DNA of 64,000 nucleotides from Lepraria neglecta. Lineage: Eukaryota > Ascomycota > Lecanoromycetes > Lecanorales > Stereocaulaceae. Of this stretch, positions 23,298 through 35,547 are shown piece by piece; positions within the stretch are counted from its first letter, which is position 1, and every line of letters begins with the position of its first letter. The stretch spans positions 310,001 through 374,000 of the forward strand of contig CM065647.1 in the NCBI GenBank assembly GCA_033220425.1. The letters run 5' to 3'. The notes beneath the pieces are model-generated. The model worked only from the letters and a program-made list of their open reading frames with translations, ran no database searches and had not been told where the DNA came from. Position numbers and translations under genes: made by a program.

Positions 23298-26200
23298 TTA
23301 TAAGGTCAGGGATTATCCTTAATACCCTTAATAAACTAATCGAAGAAGTAATTAAAATTAATAATAAGTTATTCGAAAGGACTATAGAAAAAAGGTACAA
23401 CGGAGGAGTCGGTAGGATAGGATACTCGAGCTTTTTTACTAAATCGAAGAGCTACTACCCAGGTTATAAAGAATGTAACCCTTACGGACTAGCGCTAATA
23501 GAACTAGATTTCACGGAGAAGAAAGGTAAATAGGCCTTTAGAGGGCTAGCTAGGGGTAAGAAGCAGCAAGGGGGTAGAAAGAAAACACTTATATATTATA
23601 GCTATAGTAAACCGGGCTACTTTGCTAGAGACTATAAGTCGAAAAATATAGTATATCGACAGCAGCTAAATATACTAGAAAAGGTACAGGACCAGGATAG
23701 TAATTCTAGTAGAATCTTACTAATATAGAACGAAGTCGACGGCTAGTAACTAGAAGAAGAATCTAACTTAGGAGACGAGGAGTTCTCTAACGACAGCTTT
23801 ATAAATAAAGCTAATACTTAGATAGGGAAGCTATATATTAGAGATAGTAGTAATGCCTAGGGAAAGTAACCTAAGTAGGATTAGGATAAGGAAGAATCGG
23901 AATAGGAAGTTATAATTAAAAGAAAAGGACTACCGATAATATCTGAACCTAGATCTACTATATCTAAGGAGAGAAGAGAATACTTAGAGGAAGAAAGACT
24001 AAGAGAATTCTAGAACGAAGTTAGTATCTTAGACTTTAGGTATAACTACTATTACCCTAAATATAAGGAAGTCTACTAGAGATAGTATATAGAGAATAGT
24101 TATAACTATTATAGAATTAATTACAGAAAGGAACTAGGAGTTCTAACAAAATCATCCTGTAGTAATTACTAGTACTACAAGTGTAAGGATAATAGATACC
24201 CTTAGTACTTAGTAAGAAAATGATAACTAAGCTACTTCCTACGCAAGAAAGACGAGGAAGAAATATACTATAGAAACTAAATAAGACGCTGGAGTCTAGA
24301 AGCAAACTAGTACTACCTATAATAGTAGTATATATATTTATACGACGACTACAAGAAATACAAGTTCGAGAAATAACTTACAGGATTCCTCCCCGTACAG
24401 GGAAAAGAGTAATCCCTTATAGCAGGGGTAGCCATAAGGAGATCAATATATTAACCCCTAAATAATATCTGTGTTCCGCGCAATATAATACATATATAAA
24501 AATACCGGTAATCGTTAACGGACAGCGGACCGTTGTAATAATAGATTCTAGAGCTACTAGAAATTTCATCTTACGAGATCTAGTACGGATAACTAGAATA
24601 CTAACTCGGAAGAAGTTATACTAGTATGATCTTTAGATAGCTAACGGGTTAATACTATTAATAGGAAAGGTAGACGAAGAGATACTTTTATTACCTATTA
24701 TAATTCAGCGCTACTATAAGGAGATTACCTTTAACGTTATTAGAATAGCTACCTATTATATAATTTTAGGAATACCTTGGTTAAAGAAGTATAACCTAAT
24801 AATCGATTAGGCTCGAGGAGTACTTAAGATAGATTAATCCGGCAATATTACTAGAATTATACCTACGTATTAGTAGCGTTTAATAGTAGATAAGAAGTTG
24901 AACCGAAGACCGGTTGAGGTATATATTACCTTAGCTTCGCACAAGGACGGTACTAAAAGGTAGTCCGACTCTATAGTTACTAGTAAAGGTTAGCGGGATA
25001 ATAAAGTAAGAGATAAGGGAGGAACTAATATACCCTCTATCCCTCGGGAATATAGTAAGTAGGTATACTTATTCGAGGAAGAGACGAATATAGAAGTATT
25101 ATCTAAGTACTAGCTATAGGATTATAAGATTAAACTCGAACCTAGTAAGTAACTAATATTTGGACCTATTTACGTATTATTAGAAAAGGAACTTAAAGTA
25201 CTTCGCGGGTATATTAACGAGAACCTCAAAAAGGGATTTATTCGGGAATCCAAATTACTAGTAGGTTACCTAATCCTCTTTGTACTAAAGAAGGACGGAA
25301 GCTTAAGACTATATATTAACTATCGAAAGTTAAACGATATTACTATCAAGAATAGATATCTATTACTAAATATAGGAGAGCTATAGGATCGGCTCGGAAA
25401 AGCAAAGATATTTACTAAACTGGATCTTAGAGGCGTATATAATCTAATTCGGATAAAAGGAGGCGAAGAATAGAAGACTACCTTCTGAATAAGATATAGC
25501 TACTACGAGTACCTAGTAATACCGTTTGGACTTACCAACGCACTAGTAACCTGCTAAGTATTTATTAATAATATTATATGAGTATACTTAGATCGAACAG
25601 CGATAGCGTACCTCGATAATATACTAATTTATTCTAAGAATAAGAAAGAATATATAGAGTATATATAGGATGTCCTCGGATGCCTATTATAAGCGAAACT
25701 TCTTCTTAAACTAGAAAAGTGCGAATTCTACAGGGAATTAGTGGAGTTTCTAGGATATATAGTTAGTATAAAAGGTATTAGTATAAGCCCGGAGAAGATT
25801 AAGGCTATAGCTAAATAGCCTATACTATAGGACGTTAAAGTAGTATAAAGCTTCTTAGGATTTGCTAACTTTAACAGGAAGTTCATCGAGGGCTACTCTA
25901 AGAAGGTACTACTACTAACAGATATTACGAAGAAAGATATCGGGTTTATATAGGGAAAAGACTAATAGAAATCATTTAATATATTAAAGAAAGTATATAC
26001 GGATCTACTAGTACTCTGTACCTTTTAAATAAACGAGCTAGCTTGTATCGAAACGGATATATTAGATCTTGTAATAGGAGTATACTTATACTAGATAAAA
26101 GACTAAAAATAGTATCTAGTTACCTACTATTTAAGGAAGATATTAGTAGTAGAATAGAACTATAATATACACGATAAGGAGTTACTTGCCGTAGTATATA

Positions 26201-28453
26201 TACTTTAGAACTAGTAAGTATATATAGAAAGCTACTTGGACTTAACTATCTTTACGAACTATAAGAACCTTCTTAACTTTATAATAATAAAGGAGTTAAA
26301 TAGATAATAGGTCCGATAGTTAGAACTACTAGGTCAATATAAGTTTAAGATAACCTATACTCTAGGGAAGGATAATGGTCGAGTAGATACCCTTAGTAGG
26401 TAATTAGACTATATAGAAGAGAAGAACGTTATAGAGCGACTAATCCTAAAGAAAGAAGCGGACGGATTATTAGTACTATACTAGGTATTGGCTATGACCC
26501 TTTATATAACGGGATCTAATATAACTAACAGGATTATAAAGGCCTATAAAGACGATATATTCGTAATAACCCTAAGGAAGGATCAGCTAGATACTATATT
26601 GCTTAAATACTAGGAGAGGACTTATCTACCTGAATAATATACTAAAGAAGTAATTAGGGATTACTATAACGACCCTTTACAAGGTTACCTAGGAGTATCT
26701 AAAATAGTAGAACTCCTAGGACGAGGATACGCGGCGCCGAAGCTTCGAGCGCGCGTTGAATAATATATTAAAGAATATATCGAGTACTAGTAGAATAAGG
26801 CTATATAATACGCTAAGTACGGATAAATATAGTTTACTCCTGTACTAGAGTTACTATAGGATGATATTATAATAGACTTTATAGTTAAACTACTACCTTT
26901 AAAAGATCCAGCTACGCAGGATACCTTTAACTCGATTATGGTTATTATAGATAAACTTATAAAATATATAATTATAATACCTTTCAAGGAGATATATAAG
27001 GTAGACTAGTTAGCCTTTATACTACTCGATAAGCTGATAAGGGATTATAGTATACTAAAGTCGATAATATCCGATAGAGATAAACTATTTACTTCTAACT
27101 ACTGGAGAACGCTAATAGCAGTAATTAGAACTAAACTTCGGATATTAATAGTATATTACCTATAGACTAATAGATAGATAGAACGTGCAAATCAAATAAT
27201 AGAAGTATACCTGAGATATTATATGAACCGGAAGTAGGATAACTAGGTTTTACTACTTCCGATAGTATAACTAGCGTATAACGACAAGCGGTTAGATATA
27301 ACCGGACTAACCCTATTCTTTACTAACTATAGAAAGAATATAAATATATTTCTATAACTAAAGGAGGGACCTAATATAGAAAGAGCCTTAGTTAAGGTAG
27401 AAGAGCTAAAGAATTTATATAGGGATATATAAAGGTCTATTAAGAGCTCTAATAAGAAGTTAAAGGGATAGATTAATAAGAAAAGAAAGAATATTCCTTA
27501 GCTAAAAGAGGGGGATAAAGTATACCTCCTAATAAAAAATATAAGGACAACGAGACTAAGTAAGAAACTGGATTATATTAAGGTTAGACTATTCTTAATT
27601 AAATAGTTAAAAGGACTAGTTAACTATAAACTCTAATTACTACCTAACGCTAAAGTATATCCGGTATTCTATATCTTACTCTTAGAGCTAGCGGACTCTA
27701 ATATACCTCTCTAAGAAATATTTTACTATAATATTAAGGAAGAAATAGAGTTCGAGGTTAAGAGGATTCTAAATTAGGTTAATTAGAAATATCTGGTTAA
27801 ATAGAAAGGGTACGACGATACCGAAAACACCTGGGAACCCCTTAAGAACCTCCGGAACTGCCAGGACCTTCTATAGGAGTTCCGGGAATGATCGGGAAGG
27901 AGGACCAATTGGTTCCGGCTAGGAAGCCAAATTGTTCGGACGAGACGTTGAATATCTAATTATTAGGAATACTTGGGACAGACCGCTAGTCTTCTTCTAA
28001 CTCCTTAATATTCTGTATCTCTCGGTCTATAATCTTCCGCTTTTTATTTTCAAGATGTTTATACTATATCTAAAGGTACGTTAGCGTAGTCTAAAGATAT
28101 ATAGATTCCTCTATTGATTTTTATATATGATCCTCGAGCTCTTCGCGTGTATTTTTTAACTATAACTACGCTTCCTTTCGTTCCGTCTTAATATGACGTA
28201 TTTCGAGAGGCGATACTATAAGGTCGTATTTCCTACCGCTGCCCACACAGTTAGAATACCTATCGGACCCTGTACCTATCAGGCACTGTTTGCCGCTGGT
28301 AACATATCGGGAGTACGGCCGTATAATAACTTCGTTTAGCTTACTGGCCAACACCGTTCAGCGGACGGTCGGTTTATCTGAACGTTTAGTACGTCGGGGT
28401 AGTATAAAGGATGGATAGTTTCTTAGGACGAGAAATCTGGGAGAGGGAGCTAA

Positions 28454-28962
28454 TATTACGATTAGGAAACATGATCAGGGATACGCTCATAGAGCGTAGC
28501 GCCTGTTATGGTTCGAGTCGACGAGTCGGTGTCCGACTCGGACAGACCCTGAAGGCTTGGTATATTAAGCGATAAGCGTAGTGGGCGTAATGAGCGCAGA
28601 TGCGATCAGTGCGATCAGTGCGATCAGGAAGGCTTGGCATGTTAAGCGATAAGCGCAGTGGTTGTAATAAGCGCAGATACGATCAGTGCGATCAGTGCGA
28701 TCAAGAATGCTTGGCATGGATTTCGTATGTCTATATATGCGGAGCACTGCTCACCACTTGGAGCATCGTGCTCAACTTGCTATTCAATTGTCTACTACAT
28801 GCGATAGATCTCTTAGGCTAGGCACTGAACATATATTATCTAATCATATACCAGACCCGCTTAGCATCACTTGAAGCCTGCTTCATACTCTTGTCAGGTT
28901 ATACCTCTATCCCCATTGAGAATCAATCTATAGAACCACCGCACGCAACGTGGTTCGTAACA
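28454..28962 (+). repeat. 3' LTR of element C (509 bp)
   Basis: Partner of 15156-15664, ending ggttcgtaaca, followed by the AAGTA duplication. Confidence 0.93.
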
Positions 28963-28967
28963 AAGTA

Positions 28968-29330
28968 CTACGACAGCAGCAAGCCCTTGATAAAAAAGCT
29001 TTAGCAGCTACTAGAAAGGCTTAAAAAGAGGAGGATAAGCTATATAGGGCAATACTCGCTACCAAAAGACGTTAACTCGCTACAGAAGCGTTAGCCCAGA
29101 AAGCTACAGATAAGCAAGCTTAAAAAGAGCTAAGAGAAGCAGCAAAACACTATAGCGCAGGGCAACTAAGCTTAAACAAGCAATCTATAAAGCTTCCAAA
29201 AGCTTAAAAGACTCTTAAGAAGCAAGTAAAAGGGTCTAGTTATACTATCGTCGCATTACAAGTCGAGGAGGTGATTTTAGCTACATCTTATAGAAGGAAG
29301 GTTCAACGCCCACGGCGCTTTGATATATAA
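28968..29330 (+). pseudogene. Transposase B remnant, C-terminal tail
   Basis: Plus-strand reading of a Lys/Ala-rich tail (KVLRQQQALDKKALAATRKA, KATDKQAQKELREAAKHYSA), typical of the basic coiled-coil C-terminus of Fot1-type transposases. It continues element B after the LTR insertion. Confidence 0.65.
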
Positions 29331-29439
29331 GGATTCTGGGCTCAATCATTATATATACACCTTCTATCTACTACATATTTAATTCTAAACTCACCAATTG
29401 TTACAGTTGTTAATTGGTGACGAATATAGTATTTTAATG

Positions 29440-29494
29440 ATTTCGTCAAAAGGGTGTCGCCGGGCCGGGGGTGTCGCCGAGCAGGGATTACGTC
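29440..29494 (-). repeat. Right inverted repeat of transposon B
   Basis: Reverse-complement partner of 13541-13595, with mostly transition differences. It is followed by TA at 29495-29496. Confidence 0.8.
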
Positions 29495-29496
29495 TA

Positions 29497-29810
29497 TAGG
29501 CGAGAGGAATTTCGATTTCAGATCAGGATAGCGACTCAAGAACTTATCGACCCAGTAATACCCTAGATCCTTTGTATAGCCTCTTTTTCGAAGTATCTGC
29601 TAAGCTATTGACCGTAACTGTATAATCCTTGGTGGCCACCCCTATTTGCCGAGTTGAATTATCTATCTTATAATAGCAGCTTCTTCTGCTGGCGATAGCA
29701 ATTGCTGTTCTTGGCGAGCTTCCTGCTTGATTTCTTCCCCTTGATTCGATCTTAAAGAGTACTCTGACTGATCTGGAACCGAATAGCGATCTAGTAAATA
29801 GGTTCAGGTT
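29497..29810 (-). pseudogene. Transposase A remnant, N-terminal DNA-binding part
   Basis: The minus-strand reading includes LLSPAEEAAIIRQIIQLGK, then WPPRIIQLRSIA and YYWVDKFLSRYPDLKSKF, matching the CENP-B-type helix-turn-helix of pogo transposases. It reads directly into the catalytic part at 13538 once element B is left out. Confidence 0.75.
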
Positions 29811-30027
29811 ATGGTATGCTAATGTTTTTGGAATAGAAGTCCAATGCCAGCTGTATTCTTTGCTCTTTCGGGAGTTCTGGAGGGCCTGTCTAGAGGTCTT
29901 CTGTATCCTGTAGGTCGGAAGGAGGGGAGGGAGGGCCGTGGAGCATTAATGAGGCCATGTTAGTGGCATTGAGTGGGTGGAATGGAGGATTTGAATAGAA
30001 AAATCGGTGTTTTGGACTAGGTTACCA

Positions 30028-30084
30028 AATTAGGCTTAGCGTCTGCCGAGTAGAGGGTACTGCCGAGTAGGGGGTCAATACGAG
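30028..30084 (-). repeat. Right terminal inverted repeat of transposon A (57 bp)
   Basis: It is the exact reverse complement of 12797-12853 and is followed by the TA target duplication at 30085-30086. Confidence 0.95.
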
Positions 30085-30086
30085 TA

Positions 30087-30860
30087 ACGCGCTCTAATCG
30101 GAGAAAATTGATTTATAGCCTCATTGAAAACAGCATGTAAAGTGCACGTTAAGCCATATGGAGCTCAGAAAGTACTTCGTCAAGCCTCAGTGACACATCT
30201 TTCATCTAGCCAGGAAAGAAGGAGCGAGCAACGGAACCGAACGGATTTGGCAAGAGGATTCGCATAATGTTTCAGAAAATCCCGAACGAGCAATCATCTA
30301 TGGTTGGTGGAGCACCCTGCTTATTATAAACCTGTGTAGAGTATACGGAGCGTTGTGCACCTCGTCGCGAGGTGGTTGTCAACGCCTCAAGTCCGTCTAC
30401 TAACTTCTCAAACCAGAGATTGCAGGGCAATATCATTGGGCCAGAAGCTTGCCAATGGTACAAATGCTGCTTACATTCCTCAGCGCGCCTCTCTCCGCGC
30501 GTATTCAGATCGGAACACGTGCTTTGTCTCCGCATGTAGCTCCCTAAGGTATATAATACAGATGTTTGTGACTACCTAGTCGTCAAGCTGGCACCCACCG
30601 AAAAACGCTGTTGCAATCGTCCATTGCAAACGTCCTGAATTTTGTTTATTGTCATCTAATGAGCCTTGCATGTTAGGTTCCTCTTTGTGAGCGTCATTTT
30701 TGAACATCGTGACTTTCCTGAAACATCCAGCAACGCGAGCTTTTTGAGCAACTGTGGTCCTTTGTGCTACTACACACCAGTGTGCCTATGACAGCTTGGG
30801 CCTATCTGAATTATACATCTGCAGCGTGTTGATGCGCAAAGCCGCTGACATCTTGGCACA
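30087..30860. other. No gene recognised
   Basis: Right flank of transposon A. Short frames only, with no domain. The base composition is back to host level. Confidence 0.5.
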
Positions 30861-31630
30861 GGTGAGACAGGTTGATCCCTCATTACATCCGCCTTAATGG
30901 CTTCATATTCCCCTTCAGATCACTATCTATGTTCCTGAAAAGCTCAGTCCAGTCAAACGACCGTGTTTTGTCCCACATTTATATACCACAACTTTTGGAA
31001 ATTGACCATGTTGGCCGAGTTGGTATTGACACGCCTGTTTCTTTATGGCCTGGTAGCAATACCACCGTCGGGTGTAGTTTCTTTGCGGCCAACTCTACCT
31101 GTGCCATCTAGCAGGTGCGTTTGGAGGCGGAAGGCAAGATCGTTGCTCCAAGCTGATAACGAAACAGCATCTCGGTATACCCATCCACCTTTGTAGTCCC
31201 AGGCGCAGATCCCGAAGTCGTACTACAGATCGTCCCTTCTTTTTCGCCGCGCGAGCCGATACCGCACCTATTACTGACACGTGCCATTTTCCACGGGATG
31301 GACGTGATCGTTGAAGACATGAGAGACGATGGAGGCGACGCGCCGATAGGAGATTCAGGGTTTGAGTTGGTTTCGATCCCTGTTGCCATCACGGTGTTTA
31401 GCTATCCAGCCATGGCTCGACATTTTACTCACACTGTCGCGGAGAGCGTGTTACGAGGTCTCTGGGACCTCATGGCCTGCTACGGATTTTTCACTCTGCA
31501 CATTGAGATATTCATTGGCGCACAGCTTGGCGCCTTTCATGCTGGACAATTACTTGTTGAATTACGACAAGGCAACAGTACTGCAACCTCTTTGGTGCCA
31601 GTGGTCAACAAAACTTCCACTCAGAGCTAG
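30861..31630 (+). pseudogene. Unrecognised, probably eroded fungal gene
   Basis: The open frame 31298-31630 begins at an ATG (MDVIVEDMRDDGGDAPIGDS) and reads SVLRGLWDLMACYGFFTLHI, which loosely recalls the L.G..D....G.....F.I segment of an unnamed fungal family of small proteins. Fragments with similar codon use lie upstream (from about 30872: SSVQSNDRVLSHIYIPQLLE) in other frames. I cannot join them by sensible introns, so this is either an eroded gene or one with an unusual structure. Function unknown. Confidence 0.3.
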
Positions 31631-34249
31631 ATCTGAGCGTTCTCTACTAGAAATTTTCATAACCAATGGGTTGATTTCTTTGTCTGCCTGGTATATGTAA
31701 AACAATAAAAATGCAAAGTTGGCCGAAAGCCCGGCTACTCTACAGCCAAGGTCAAGGGTACCATCCCAACTGAGAAGGCAGGAGTGCTCTCTACAGACAC
31801 GTTCCACGCCGGGTCGATAGTCGCATTTGATGAGAGTGATAGCAGGGTACCCATGATATCTCTCTGGTCCAATAAGAGGTGCTGTATAAGTATTTCTGTG
31901 TCGTTCTATTGGCTTCTACCTCCCGGAACTTATGGCTGAACAAATATGACTATCGATCCGTCGCGAAACGTGTCTGTATGGAAGGAACGTGACGATTTCT
32001 TGGGGTTAATGTTCCAACCAAGAAGGCAGGGTCCTCTATTGTGACGTTTCCTGTGATATTTTCTTGGGGGTAATATCCTGACTGAGATGGGATTGTTCAA
32101 TTCCTGACGATTTTCAACCCTTACGTCCCGTATCGCGATGATCTTTTGTTATGTCTTAGGTGCATGGTTTAAAAAAACGAAATTGGTCAGTAGGCCCAGG
32201 GATCACTACCGCACATTAGAGTCACAGAGCTGACGATCAAAGCAGCTATTCTTATTCTCGACAAGGCGCTCCAGCAGAGCTCCCTCCGCTGCCGCTGGAC
32301 GCGGGGAACCTGGCCCAAAAGCCAAGAATAACATGTCCCTGGGGGAGAGAGGAGGGCTGGCCCAACCCCGATGAATAATATGTCCCTGGGGGAGAGAGAA
32401 GGCCTGAAGACGATACCATGCTATTCAAAACCATATTTCGGTGCCCTTGCTCCGTGTGAAGCATCCATGGATAAACCTCACAAGCCTTCCAGCGATACAC
32501 CTCAGATACAGCCCTCCACCGACGAATTTTGAGTTCCTGCGCGCGAGAGAAGTCAGAAGGACAACGATCTGCCTTTCAACAGTCCCCTTTGATCCGTTGG
32601 CTCAGTCTACAGATGACAATGGACCAAGATCATCGGAGGATATCAATCACCTGCTGTTACCTTAACAAACAGGCTGCGGCTCAATTGAGCAAGTCTCAGA
32701 GCATAGACTCGTACTACACCTTTGACCTCTCACCAAACTCCGCCCAATATCTGGTTGCTCACAGCATGGCTGGCAACACCATGGATATGGATGGACAGAA
32801 GGAGTGCTGGGGTTACCGGTCATGTCTAGGCAACGAACTGGTCACCGCCCCAGCGTTGAGGGTATCTTCGCCCTGGAAAACGGGCTCCGTAGGATGGAAA
32901 GCTGGAGTGGTCAAAGCTGGAGTATGTGAGGCTGGGGGACGAGAGGCTAGAGGATGGAAAGCTGGTGGACGAGAGGATAGAAGAGAGGAAGTTGGAGGTC
33001 GAGAAGACCGAAGTAGAGTCTCAGTACAGGAGGCCCTGGCACACAGTCCAGCGAAGAGAGTCAGCTCTTGCAGCGGCAAGAGTCTGTGGGCAATGCCTAC
33101 AACAGATGGACCTTGATCTGATGACTGCCAATATGTGTTGTGGTAGCTGGAGGTGGGAAAGGGTGGGGGGAGGAAGGAGTGAGGGTGCGTATGAGGCACA
33201 TTGGCCTTATCGATGGAGACAAGCACTGTTAGATACATTTGGACCATCTCGAGTGGTTTGCGTAACAGCTGATTGTCCTCAATATGAGATGGTTAGGTTT
33301 AATTCCTTCTTGAGACAATCCAGATGGATCCAACTATCAGAGCCTGCGACAAATGTTCCTCCTCATTTCCCAAACAGTCCAGAAAATGATTTGCGAGCGG
33401 CCGTGAATGGTTTCTAGGAACGGTCAGCAATATGAGACCATGACATGGCCTGAAGTGTGCTCTTGGTCGTTGATTGGGTTTCACTGCTTTTGAACGTCTG
33501 ATCCCCTGCACGATTTTCGTCTCATAAAAACTGTTTCGAAGCTTTGCCGTAGCATCAGTATAAGAGTTCAACGACAGGGATCGAGGACAGGAGCTTACCG
33601 GTAGCGCGGTCCCAAATTCCTTCTAAGAAGTCGCAATCGGTCCCACAGCTCCGGACCGATCGTAACATATGCGCCAACCGTAGAGAAATCCAAACAAAAA
33701 AGCAAACCATAACTTCATCCTCAAAGTCGGAGATTCTGCTTTACCCTTCGGTATGAGTTCTTCCTCCTTCTGCGGGATATCTGCCATAGTACGTTAAGCG
33801 TCTAGTGACGTTTGAGCAAGGACTGGGGAGAGGAGATCGGGATGTGATAAGAAAATTGATGGTCAACTGTCAATTGGACGTCTTTCCAACGTCTTTCAAC
33901 GTGTTTGCAAATTGCCAAGCTCACACCGAGGAGAGAGATTTTGAGACCCTTATTTCTTGTGGAGCTCTGCTAAAACTCCCAAACATTGCAATATAGAACG
34001 GGTTGTGCAGCAATTGGTAACACCGCTGTTCTAGATGCTGAGCACGAATCTATCCAGACCACTGAATCATTACCCTCCAATTGTGATAATGTCAACAATA
34101 CAAATACTTCTCAAGGCGTATAAAAAAGGGCACCGAAACCTTCACAATTGCAATTCATGTGGTGCATAATTCTAGTTGTTTGTGCTGAAGTATTGTTGAG
34201 TACTAGCGCCAACTCCAAGTGTCTCGTCTTATATTATCTTGCCACGGAG
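31631..34249. other. Gene-poor stretch with low-complexity open frames
   Basis: No confident gene. Overlapping frames at 32441-33417 include one starting at 32926 that reads RLGDERLEDGKLVDERIEER, a quasi-heptad charged run encoded by a purine-rich imperfect repeat (about 32900-33005). I would not call it a gene without transcript evidence. At 32330-32395 the phrase atgtccctgggggagagag occurs twice about 57 bases apart. A TATA-like tataaaaaa lies near 34120 with no gene after it. Confidence 0.4.
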
Positions 34250-34750
34250 CTGGATCGCTAATTAGTGCATAAGCTATAGATCTCCACCAACTTTGCGCCT
34301 TAAAGAGGCTCTTATCCAGGAAAATAAGCTGCTCAGCGGTGATATCGGCGGCGAAAGCAATCCAGGTGTTCCTTAATATCTGACCCTAATTACCGCCAAC
34401 GCGCTGACCCTGCTTATGGCTAATTCTATAGTCTGTTAGAAACTTGGAGATGGTAGTCTTATAAACCCTTATATCCTATTCCTTAGAGAGGAACTCCGCC
34501 ATCTCGTCCTGATAGGCCTAGGGATTCTTATCTATCTACTAAAGAAGGCTCTTCTTTGCGGCGGTATATATTCGACGCGGAGGACCTTTAGGACGAGGCA
34601 ACCCTAAGATATTTAGTGACCTATATACACGGATCCTGCCCTTCTATCTGTAGACCGCTGATTAGTAGCAGTGCGACCTCTCAGTAATAGTATCAGGCCG
34701 CCAATAACTATACAGAAGAACCACGGCTTTCGATTTGGTAGCTGAGTTAA
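34250..34750 (-). pseudogene. Tc1/mariner-type transposase fossil
   Basis: The minus-strand reading includes YQDEMAEFLSKE, DIRVYKTTISKFLTDYRISH, and LRNTWIAFAADITAEQLIF followed by LDKSLF where the family has DES. This matches the DNA-binding part and first catalytic region of fungal DDE_3-type Tc1/mariner transposases. Stops of the TAG/TAA type interrupt it, and the rest of the catalytic domain is missing. No terminal repeats were found, so it is a fragment. Confidence 0.6.
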
Positions 34751-35132
34751 TTGGGCTGTACGGTGTTATATACGGGGAGGAGTCGTAAAGGGGTAGGAGA
34801 AGCGATAAGGGGTGGGAGAGGCGGTAGAAGACCTACAATACCAAGAATCAGCATACGTTATACTGGCAGGGCTTTATTTTTACCTAATTGGGACGGTGGG
34901 AACAAAGGAAGATGAATTATGTCGATATATTGATGTTTGCTGGTTTTTCTATATAAAATGTGGTGGGGGGAGCAATGAGTGCTAATGCCAAGCATTCGCA
35001 AGTGTCTTGAATACACTAAAAATTTTCCTACTCTAGCGGCGCTTGCATTTGCCTGATTTGTCACTGGACTCTTGGAAATTATGACGACCTCGCACCACCC
35101 TTTGTTCTTCTTAGTAATAGGTATCATGATCA

Positions 35133-35216
35133 TGACGACCTGGCACAACAATTGTGACGACCTGGCACAGCAATTGTGACGACCTGGCACAGCAATTGTG
35201 ACGACCTGGCACAGCA
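35133..35216. repeat. 22-bp tandem repeat, 3.8 copies
   Basis: The unit tgacgacctggcacagcaattg starts at 35133, 35155, 35177 and 35199. The first unit has one base difference; the others are identical, pointing to recent expansion. It lies about 330 bp upstream of the MFS transporter gene. Confidence 0.95.
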
Positions 35217-35547
35217 AAGGCTCTCATTGAGTCATAGCCCGCAGCACTATTGGTTGAATTGGATTACATCAATCACGCAAAGAGCCATGTCTTCCACATG
35301 CTCTCGGCACTACGCTCGACTACGCTCGGAAACTAGTCCAATACCCACTACTGGCTACGGATAGTCTCCAGAAAAATGAGCTTTATAATTATTGAAGTAC
35401 TATGGACCATGGCCTCTTTACAAATCACCCCGAATACTGCTCAAAAGCCCGCCCTCCCCTCGAACTCCAATGCCCACACAATCAATCAGTCTCGATCAAC
35501 CTGCTCTGTCGGGTATAAAACATTGAAGTGCGCTCCTTTACATCACT

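Larger units (their letters stand above)
15156..28962 (+). mobile_element. LTR element C: Ty3/Gypsy chromovirus fossil, inserted in B
   Basis: LTR retrotransposon bounded by 509-bp LTRs and a 5-bp target duplication AAGTA (15151-15155 and 28963-28967). Its own sequence is about 7.3 kb once elements D (16211-22750) and E (22777-23297) are set aside. Parts in order: gag (about 15670-16210 and 22751-23760, with a zinc-knuckle near 23600), protease (about 24500-24800), reverse transcriptase (about 25150-25860), RNase H (about 25980-26400), integrase (about 26620-27660) and a chromodomain (about 27730-27870). A purine-rich tract precedes the 3' LTR. It is broken by very many RIP-type changes throughout. 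The LTR clock is unreliable because of RIP; it is older than D and younger than B. Confidence 0.9.
13541..29494 (+). mobile_element. Transposon B: second pogo/Fot-type DNA transposon, inserted in A
   Basis: Inserted at a TA inside the transposase gene of A (TA at 13539-13540 and 29495-29496). The ends are imperfect inverted repeats of about 50 bp: gaagttatccc... on the left and gacgtaatccc... on the right strand, each holding two copies of a gcgacacc-type motif. Its own sequence is 13541-15155 plus 28968-29494, about 2.14 kb, the usual size for Fot1-like elements. It carries a plus-strand transposase remnant interrupted by LTR element C. Decay is of the RIP type. Confidence 0.85.
12797..30084 (-). 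mobile_element. Transposon A: pogo/Fot-type (Tc1-mariner) DNA transposon, split by a 16-kb nested insertion
   Basis: Outermost element of the nest. Its ends are perfect 57-bp inverted repeats starting ctcgtattgacccc, flanked on both sides by TA (12795-12796 and 30085-30086), the target duplication of the Tc1/mariner-pogo group. Its own sequence is 12797-13540 plus 29495-30084, about 1.33 kb. It carries transposase remnants on the minus strand: the DNA-binding N-terminal half near 29497-29810 and the catalytic middle near 12930-13538. Removing element B and one TA restores the reading FLSPIDKDRN across the junction. The C-terminal part of the transposase, with the usual PPHSTHLLQPLD-type motif, is absent, so A is an internally deleted copy. 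Stops are frequent and mostly of the RIP type. Confidence 0.88.

Noticed and set aside
22866-23400. Long open frames in the GC-rich island (both strands)
   Set aside because: They are Arg/Ala/Pro-rich and appear in several frames at once, as expected from GC-rich inverted arrays, with no domain.
32529-33417. Two overlapping open frames of 160-195 codons
   Set aside because: Repetitive, low-complexity composition (charged repeats from a purine-rich imperfect repeat). No domain and no splice or start support.
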